Assembly: GCA_031289385.1 (NCBI GenBank)
Contig: JAITPP010000008.1
Span: 1-11,326 of the forward strand
DNA length: 11,326 bases
Reading direction: 5' to 3'
From: Prevotellaceae bacterium
GTDB lineage: Bacteria > Bacteroidota > Bacteroidia > Bacteroidales > UBA932
Every line of letters begins with the position of its first letter. Position 1 is the first letter of the stretch. The translations under genes were made by a program, and so were the position numbers. Under the pieces are notes generated by a model that was not told the DNA's origin, did not search any database, and saw nothing but the letters and a program-made list of their open reading frames with translations. Below, in pieces: positions 7,437 to 11,326 of the stretch.

Positions 7437-7584
7437 AGAAGTTAGAGAAGTTATTAGTGCTAACAAATAATTCTGCATTCTTTTTAAGCACGCAGATTAA
7501 CGCAGATTAAACGGATTTTCGCAGATAAAAAATATTTAAATTAATTTTTCTAACTTCTTTAACTTCTTAACTTCTCTAACTTCT
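7437..7584. repeat. 17-bp inverted repeat built of GAAGTTA units
   Basis: AGAAGTTAGAGAAGTTA (7437-7453) is matched perfectly by its reverse complement at 7568-7584. Both arms are embedded in longer GAAGTTA-type imperfect repeats, so pairing can extend with gaps. The enclosed 114 bp contain the CGCAGATT repeat. The element lies between the convergent gcvP and sanA genes, so a transcript from either side could fold into a long hairpin. It may act as a shared terminator or be a small mobile repeat. Confidence 0.8.
7488..7531. repeat. CGCAGATTAA-type dispersed repeat
   Basis: CGCAGATTAA occurs twice in tandem (7491-7500 and 7501-7510). ACGGATTTT and CGCAGATAAAAA (7520-7531) follow. GCACGCAGAT at 7488-7497 and CGCAGATAAAAA both have reverse-complement partners in the mbl-gcvP gap (4273-4287). 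It lies as the core of the inverted repeat 7437-7584. No function is visible. Confidence 0.65.
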
Positions 7585-7585
7585 G

Positions 7586-7610
7586 ACTAAATACCAGATA
7601 CTAAATACCA
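7586..7610. repeat. ACTAAATACCA direct repeat (14-bp period)
   Basis: ACTAAATACCA at 7586-7596 and 7600-7610, a 14-base period (two heptamers, CTAAATA CCAGATA CTAAATA), about 22 bases from the sanA stop. It resembles the GAATACC end of the array at 3212-3295. Confidence 0.6.
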
Positions 7611-7632
7611 TTTTACAAATGCACAGCAGGTT

Positions 7633-8268
7633 TTATTTTATTTCTATTTGTTCACCTAAAAATTTAGGATTTTTGTTTGTCCATAAATCAAGAAAAACTT
7701 TTACTCTGGCAAATTTTTCTCTTATTTTGGTTTTCAGTCCGTTGTAGGCATCTACGTCTTTGGCGTTAAAGCCTGTTGCTTCCAAGCCTAAATATCGAGC
7801 AATGTAAATAGCGCGCCTGTTGTGAAAATCCTGCGAAATGACTGTAAATTTGCTTTGTCCGAAAATTTTATTCATTCGTATTACCGAATCGTAAGTGCGA
7901 AAACCTGCATAATCGAGAAAAATTTTTTCTTCGGGAATTTCATGTTTTATTAGTTCGTTTTTCATATCCAGCGGTTCGTTGTAATTTTTTCTGCTATTAT
8001 CACCGCTAATAACAACAAAATCAATTTTATGGGCATTGTATAAATTTACTGTTGCCGTAATTCTGTTTGCAAAATATTGATTTATTTGTCCCGATTTCAA
8101 ATATTTTGAAGTTCCCAGCAGCAAGCCGACTTTATTGTACGGAGTTTTATTTATATCGTTGAAAACAAATTTTTTGCTCGAATATCTTATAACATTATCG
8201 CAAATAAATACAACCGCCACAATAGCGATTATACACAAGATTATCAGATATTTTAATTTTTTAAGCAT
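7633..8268 (-). CDS. sanA: SanA-type DUF218 (YdcF/ElyC) envelope protein
   Basis: A 211-residue protein with one N-terminal membrane helix (residues 7-23) after a Lys-rich start, so the domain is probably anchored on the periplasmic side. The DUF218 domain shows KVGLLLGTSKYL (46-57), SGDNSRKNYNEP (88-99), DYAGFRTYDSVIR (119-131) and SQDFHNRRAIYIA (145-157), the signature blocks of SanA. E. coli SanA (239 residues) affects envelope permeability and vancomycin exclusion at high temperature; its biochemical activity is not established. The C-terminal PKFLGEQIEI fits the family end. It follows the leucine-rich-repeat gene by only 5 bp on the same strand, so the two are very likely co-transcribed and SanA may depend on that gene's promoter. 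Confidence 0.88.
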   Translation of the reverse strand: MLKKLKYLIILCIIAIVAVVFICDNVIRYSSKKFVFNDINKTPYNKVGLLLGTSKYLKSGQINQYFANRITATVNLYNAHKIDFVVISGDNSRKNYNEPLDMKNELIKHEIPEEKIFLDYAGFRTYDSVIRMNKIFGQSKFTVISQDFHNRRAIYIARYLGLEATGFNAKDVDAYNGLKTKIREKFARVKVFLDLWTNKNPKFLGEQIEIK

Positions 8269-8273
8269 ATAAT

Positions 8274-9317
8274 TTATTCGTTATGATATATTCTCCAGCC
8301 TTTTTTTTCTGCTATTGATTTATCACAGGTTTCTGTTCCCGGATTATATTTAATGTAAATATTTCCTTTGTGTTTTGGCAAATCTTTTAATAATGAATTA
8401 AGGTCTTTTTCCGAAAATTGATTTGATTCGCAATATAAATATTCTAAATTAGGGCTATTCACGTTCAATTTTGTTAATTTATTTTCGCTGCAACTCAATC
8501 TTGTTAATTCTATATTTTTACTTAAATCTAAATTTGTCAGTTGGTTATTATCGCAATGAAGCCAGTGTAAATGAGTATTTATGCTCGTATTCAAATGTGT
8601 TAATTTGTTATTGAAGCAGGATAAACTCTGTATCGAATCATTATTGCTAATATCTAAATTTTCTAATTGATTGTAATTGCAATTAAGATGCGACAATGAT
8701 AAAATTCCGCTTATGTCGAGTTCCTGCAATTTATTGTATTCACAATTTATTACATCCAGATTTGTATTATATCCTAAATTTAGTGTAGAAATCTCATTAT
8801 GTTCGCAATCTAACCATTTTAATTTTGTATTATTGCTGACATCTAAACTTTTTAACCGATTGTTATCACATGATAACTCTGTTAATTTTGTATTTTTGCT
8901 TACATCTAAATTTGTTAATAGATTATAACTGCAACTAAGCCAATCTAAAACAGTATTACTGCTTACATCCAAATTTGTTAAGTTATTACTGACGCACACA
9001 AATCCTATCACATCTCCCGTGATAGTAATTGTATAAATTCCACTGTTTTTATATTCGTGTTTATTATCTATTGTGGAGTGAAAAATATCATCAATACCTT
9101 CTCCAATGTATGTATTAATTTCGCCGTCGCCCCAATCAACAGTAATCAAATTTTCAATATTTGCCAAAGTATTAAAATAGTTATCAGGAAAAACGCTGTC
9201 TTCTTCGTCATACGATTTTTTTACTTCACACGTAAATGTAATTACATTCTGAGAAAAAAGTTGCATGCTGATAGTCATTATCAGCAACATCAACAAAGTT
9301 TTATAGATATTTTTCAT
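8274..9317 (-). CDS. Exported PKD plus leucine-rich-repeat protein
   Basis: A 347-residue secreted protein of unknown role. Residues 1-23 are a signal peptide (KNIYKT, then a hydrophobic core, then MQLFSQ). There is no lipobox. Residues 57-103 resemble a PKD-type beta-sandwich: VDWGDG (60-65) and HEYKNSGIYTITI (87-99). Ten leucine-rich repeats of the form LxCxxNxLxxLDVSxNTxL follow from about 106 to 303. Each carries a cysteine, at 108, 129, 150, 171, 192, 213, 234, 255, 276 and 296: an exact 21-residue period apart from one 20-residue step. The C-terminal cap ends KKGWRIYHNE. I see no type IX secretion signal or anchor. Such repeats usually bind proteins or glycans; the partner is unknown. 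The gene looks more AT-rich than gcvP or nadB. No clear -7 box was found, only TAAATTTA (9322-9329), which lies too close to the ATG to trust. Confidence 0.85.
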   Translation of the reverse strand: MKNIYKTLLMLLIMTISMQLFSQNVITFTCEVKKSYDEEDSVFPDNYFNTLANIENLITVDWGDGEINTYIGEGIDDIFHSTIDNKHEYKNSGIYTITITGDVIGFVCVSNNLTNLDVSSNTVLDWLSCSYNLLTNLDVSKNTKLTELSCDNNRLKSLDVSNNTKLKWLDCEHNEISTLNLGYNTNLDVINCEYNKLQELDISGILSLSHLNCNYNQLENLDISNNDSIQSLSCFNNKLTHLNTSINTHLHWLHCDNNQLTNLDLSKNIELTRLSCSENKLTKLNVNSPNLEYLYCESNQFSEKDLNSLLKDLPKHKGNIYIKYNPGTETCDKSIAEKKGWRIYHNE

Positions 9318-9354
9318 AGCATAAATTTATAAAGTTTATAAAGTATTTTTTTTA

Positions 9355-9427
9355 CCACAGGGAACACGAAAAATAATTACGAATTACGAATTACAAATCA
9401 CGCTGTCATTCAAAGTGTTCCCTGTGG
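9355..9427. repeat. 13-bp perfect inverted repeat CCACAGGGAACAC
   Basis: CCACAGGGAACAC (9355-9367) pairs perfectly with GTGTTCCCTGTGG (9415-9427) across a 47-base loop. The loop contains a three-unit heptamer array. The element sits between pruA and the leucine-rich-repeat gene, both on the minus strand. It could form a transcript hairpin after pruA or be a small terminal-inverted-repeat element. No U-run follows closely enough to call it an intrinsic terminator. Confidence 0.85.
9377..9397. repeat. TTACGAA heptamer array, 3 units
   Basis: TTACGAA, TTACGAA, TTACAAA in the loop of the inverted repeat 9355-9427. It is the same family as 3131-3144 and the inverted pair at 4255-4268. Confidence 0.8.
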
Positions 9428-9433
9428 CGAAAA

Positions 9434-9517
9434 TTAACCATTAATCACTAACCATTAACCATTAACCATTAATAACTAATCATTAACCATTAACCATTAA
9501 TCATTAATCATTAGTAA
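9434..9517. repeat. TTAACCA/TTAATCA heptamer array, 12 units
   Basis: Twelve consecutive 7-base units without an indel: TTAACCA, TTAATCA, CTAACCA, TTAACCA twice, TTAATAA, CTAATCA, TTAACCA twice, TTAATCA twice, TTAGTAA. The last unit ends on the base next to the pruA stop codon (9518-9520). Read on the pruA strand, every unit supplies TAA or a close variant, so stops fall in all three frames. The units match the family at 1521-1562. Confidence 0.95.
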
Positions 9518-11149
9518 CTATTCTTCAATCATATACGGATATACAATCTGCGTTGCAGGATTGTAGGTTTCTTTAATCGCTTGCGGGCTAACCCATCGCA
9601 TAAGATTTGTGTGAAAACCTGCTTTATCGTTTGTTCCCGAACGACGTGCGCCGCCAAATGGTTGCTGTCCTACAACTGCGCCTGTTGGCTTGTCGTTTAT
9701 GTAGAAATTTCCACAAGCGTATTTTAGTTTTTCTTCGCCTGTTTTTATTGCGTAGCGATTGGTAGCAAACAGTGCGCCTGTAAGAGCATACGGCGATGTT
9801 TGGTTGCACAAGTCAAGCGTTTCTTCATATTTATCGTCATCGTAAACGTAAATTGTAAATACAGGTCCGAAAATTTCTTCTTCCATACTTGCAAAATGCG
9901 CGTTGTGCGCCAAAATCACGGTAGGCTGCACAAAATAACCTTTTGTTTTATCGCCTTCGCCGCCAATTACAATTTCCGCATCTTCCGATTCTTTTGCTTT
10001 TGCTATGTACGACATTATTGTGTCAAACGATTTTTCGTCGATAACGGCGTTCATCAAATTTCTAAAATCGCATACATCGCCGACTTTAATTTGCGAAGTC
10101 ATTTTTTTCATTGTCGGTAAAAGTTCTTCCCACATTGATTTTGGAACGTATCCGCGCGATGCTGCCGAGCATTTTTGTCCTTGATATTCAAATGCTCCGC
10201 GAACAATGGCTGCTGCCACTTCGGTAACATTTGCCGATTTGTGAACAAAAATAAAATCTTTTCCGCCCGTTTCGCCTACAATTTTAGGATATGTATTGTA
10301 TTTTGAGATATTATTTCCTATTATTTTCCAGAAATTATCGAATGTAGATGTCGAGCCTGTGAAGTGTACGCCTGCAAATTCTTTGTGATTAAACACTACG
10401 TCGCTTATAACGCTTCCTTGTCCGGGAATGAAATTTATAACGCCGTCGGGCAAACCTGCTTCTTTGTAAACTTGCATAAGATAATAATTTGAAAGTATTG
10501 CGGTTGTTGCGGGTTTCCAGATAGTTACATTTCCCATAATCACAGGCGACATTGCCAGATTACAGGCAATTGCAGTAAAATTAAACGGCGTGATAGCATA
10601 CACAAAACCTTCGAGCGGGCGATATTCCTGTCTATCGAAATGCGAATTTTCGGACTTCGGTTGATTCTTATAAATCATCGATGCAAAATATGCGTTAAAA
10701 CGCAGAAAATCAACAGCCTCGCAGGGACAGTCAATTTCGGCTTGAAACGGATTTTTGCTTTGTCCCAACATTGTTGCCGCGCTAAGCAGATAGCGATATT
10801 TTTTTGAAATAAGTTCGGCAATTTTCAGCGACACGGCGGCACGTTCAGTCCACGGCAAATTTGCCCACGCTTGTTTTGCTTTAAGTGCTGCGTTTACAGC
10901 CATTTCCACAGTTTCTTTTGTGGCTTTGTGGTAAGTTGCAAGCACGTGATTATGGTTGTGAGGCATTACAACCTTTCCCAAATTACCTGTTTTTACTTCT
11001 TTTCCACCTATAATAAGCGGAATTTCAATAGTTTCAGAAGATTGACGTTTAAGTTCTTCTTTTAGTTTTTTACGTTCTTCACTTTCAGGAAGATAAGCGT
11101 AAATTGGCTCGTTCTGAGGACGTTCAAATTTAAAAATAGAATTATTCAT
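9518..11149 (-). CDS. pruA: L-glutamate gamma-semialdehyde (1-pyrroline-5-carboxylate) dehydrogenase PruA
   Basis: NAD-dependent aldehyde dehydrogenase that oxidises glutamate-gamma-semialdehyde to glutamate, the second step of proline breakdown, in the cytosol. At 543 residues it fits the stand-alone P5CDH group close to mitochondrial ALDH4A1, not the PutA fusion. Visible motifs are TPFN with Asn190, WKPA with Lys212, the NAD-fold HFTGS (262-266), GETGGKD with the general base Glu293, and GQKCSAASR with the catalytic Cys327. EEEIFGPV (423-430) and the QQPFGGARRSGT block (495-506) follow. The N-terminal FKFERPQNEPIYAYLPES segment is typical of this group and supports the chosen ATG. Proline dehydrogenase is not in the window. 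The gene has its own well-matched promoter upstream. A heptamer array touches its TAG stop. Confidence 0.96.
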   Translation of the reverse strand: MNNSIFKFERPQNEPIYAYLPESEERKKLKEELKRQSSETIEIPLIIGGKEVKTGNLGKVVMPHNHNHVLATYHKATKETVEMAVNAALKAKQAWANLPWTERAAVSLKIAELISKKYRYLLSAATMLGQSKNPFQAEIDCPCEAVDFLRFNAYFASMIYKNQPKSENSHFDRQEYRPLEGFVYAITPFNFTAIACNLAMSPVIMGNVTIWKPATTAILSNYYLMQVYKEAGLPDGVINFIPGQGSVISDVVFNHKEFAGVHFTGSTSTFDNFWKIIGNNISKYNTYPKIVGETGGKDFIFVHKSANVTEVAAAIVRGAFEYQGQKCSAASRGYVPKSMWEELLPTMKKMTSQIKVGDVCDFRNLMNAVIDEKSFDTIMSYIAKAKESEDAEIVIGGEGDKTKGYFVQPTVILAHNAHFASMEEEIFGPVFTIYVYDDDKYEETLDLCNQTSPYALTGALFATNRYAIKTGEEKLKYACGNFYINDKPTGAVVGQQPFGGARRSGTNDKAGFHTNLMRWVSPQAIKETYNPATQIVYPYMIEE

Positions 11150-11200
11150 AATATTGTTTTTTCAAGATGTTGTAATTATTATATTAATTAAATATCGTTG

Positions 11201-11230
11201 CAAAATTAAACAAAAATTTAAGAACGACAA
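11201..11230 (-). promoter_or_regulatory. Bacteroidetes-type promoter of pruA
   Basis: On the minus strand TAATTTTG (11201-11208) matches the -7 element TAnnTTTG and TTG (11228-11230) the -33 element, with a 19-base spacer. This is the best two-part promoter in the window. The leader would be about 45 bases. A 12-mer shared with the peptidase upstream region (11250-11261) lies about 20 bases above the -33 element. Confidence 0.75.
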
Positions 11231-11289
11231 TATTATAATTTAATATTGAGCACCTGTTTAAGTTTCAATGAATATTTTTCTAATGAAAG

Positions 11290-11324
11290 AAGTTATAGAA
11301 GTTTGTCAAGTTATAAAGTTTGTC
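11290..11324. repeat. Direct repeat AAGTTATAGAAGTTTGTC at the right edge
   Basis: Two near-identical copies, 11290-11307 (18 bases) and 11308-11324 (17 bases, one base lost), run to the window end. They resemble the GAAGTTA-type repeats at 7437-7584. The array probably continues outside the window. Confidence 0.65.
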
Positions 11325-11326
11325 AA

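Noticed and set aside
8400..9000. The 63-bp period of the leucine-rich-repeat gene as part of the heptamer phenomenon (63 = 9 x 7)
   Set aside because: The 21-residue period is the usual length of this LRR class and the DNA units are diverged at the codon level. The match to a multiple of 7 is most likely coincidence.
1..11326. A linked multi-gene system such as defence, secretion or biosynthesis
   Set aside because: The genes belong to separate, mostly housekeeping pathways on both strands with individual promoters. Only peptidase-nadB and LRR-sanA look co-transcribed.

Overview
The window looks like a stretch of chromosome from a Bacteroidota (Bacteroidetes) bacterium, probably Bacteroidales-like. 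It is AT-rich. The start codons lack Shine-Dalgarno sequences. Four genes have upstream copies of the Bacteroidetes -7 promoter element TAnnTTTG (three read TATCTTTG, one TAATTTTG). The proteins (long-form PruA, unsplit GcvP, YycJ-type metallo-hydrolase, PKD/leucine-rich-repeat exported protein) also fit that phylum. There are no rRNA, tRNA, CRISPR, transposase, phage or defence genes.

Layout: a lipoprotein C1B (bleomycin hydrolase-type) peptidase (369-1529, +) is followed 31 bp later by nadB, L-aspartate oxidase (1561-3123, +). Convergent to them is a YycJ/WalJ-type MBL-fold hydrolase (3306-4091, -), which is divergent from gcvP, the glycine cleavage P-protein (4500-7322, +). A two-gene minus-strand unit follows: an exported PKD plus leucine-rich-repeat protein (8274-9317) and, 5 bp downstream, a SanA-type DUF218 membrane protein (7633-8268). 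Last is pruA, glutamate-semialdehyde dehydrogenase (9518-11149, -). These are mostly ordinary housekeeping genes of separate pathways (NAD synthesis, glycine catabolism, proline catabolism, envelope and exported functions). The sequence gives no sign that they form one system.

The unusual part is between the genes. Every intergenic gap that is fully inside the window, except the 5-bp one, carries tandem repeats with a 7-base period. Several unrelated-looking unit families occur (TAAGAAT/GAAGAAT, AATCATT/TTAACCA, TTACGAA, GAATACT, GTYRTAA). Some families recur at distant gaps and in both orientations. The longest array (7322-7426) is 15 consecutive heptamers without an indel. Three arrays touch or overlap a gene's stop codon, and one of these also runs into the next start codon. 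Layered on them are perfect inverted repeats (31-43/81-93, 7437-7453/7568-7584, 9355-9367/9415-9427) and dispersed CACAAAG and CGCAGATT-type short repeats. This intergenic repeat system is the best candidate for something worth following. It may be a Bacteroidota counterpart of the heptanucleotide STRR repeats known from cyanobacteria, but that is a comparison from memory.
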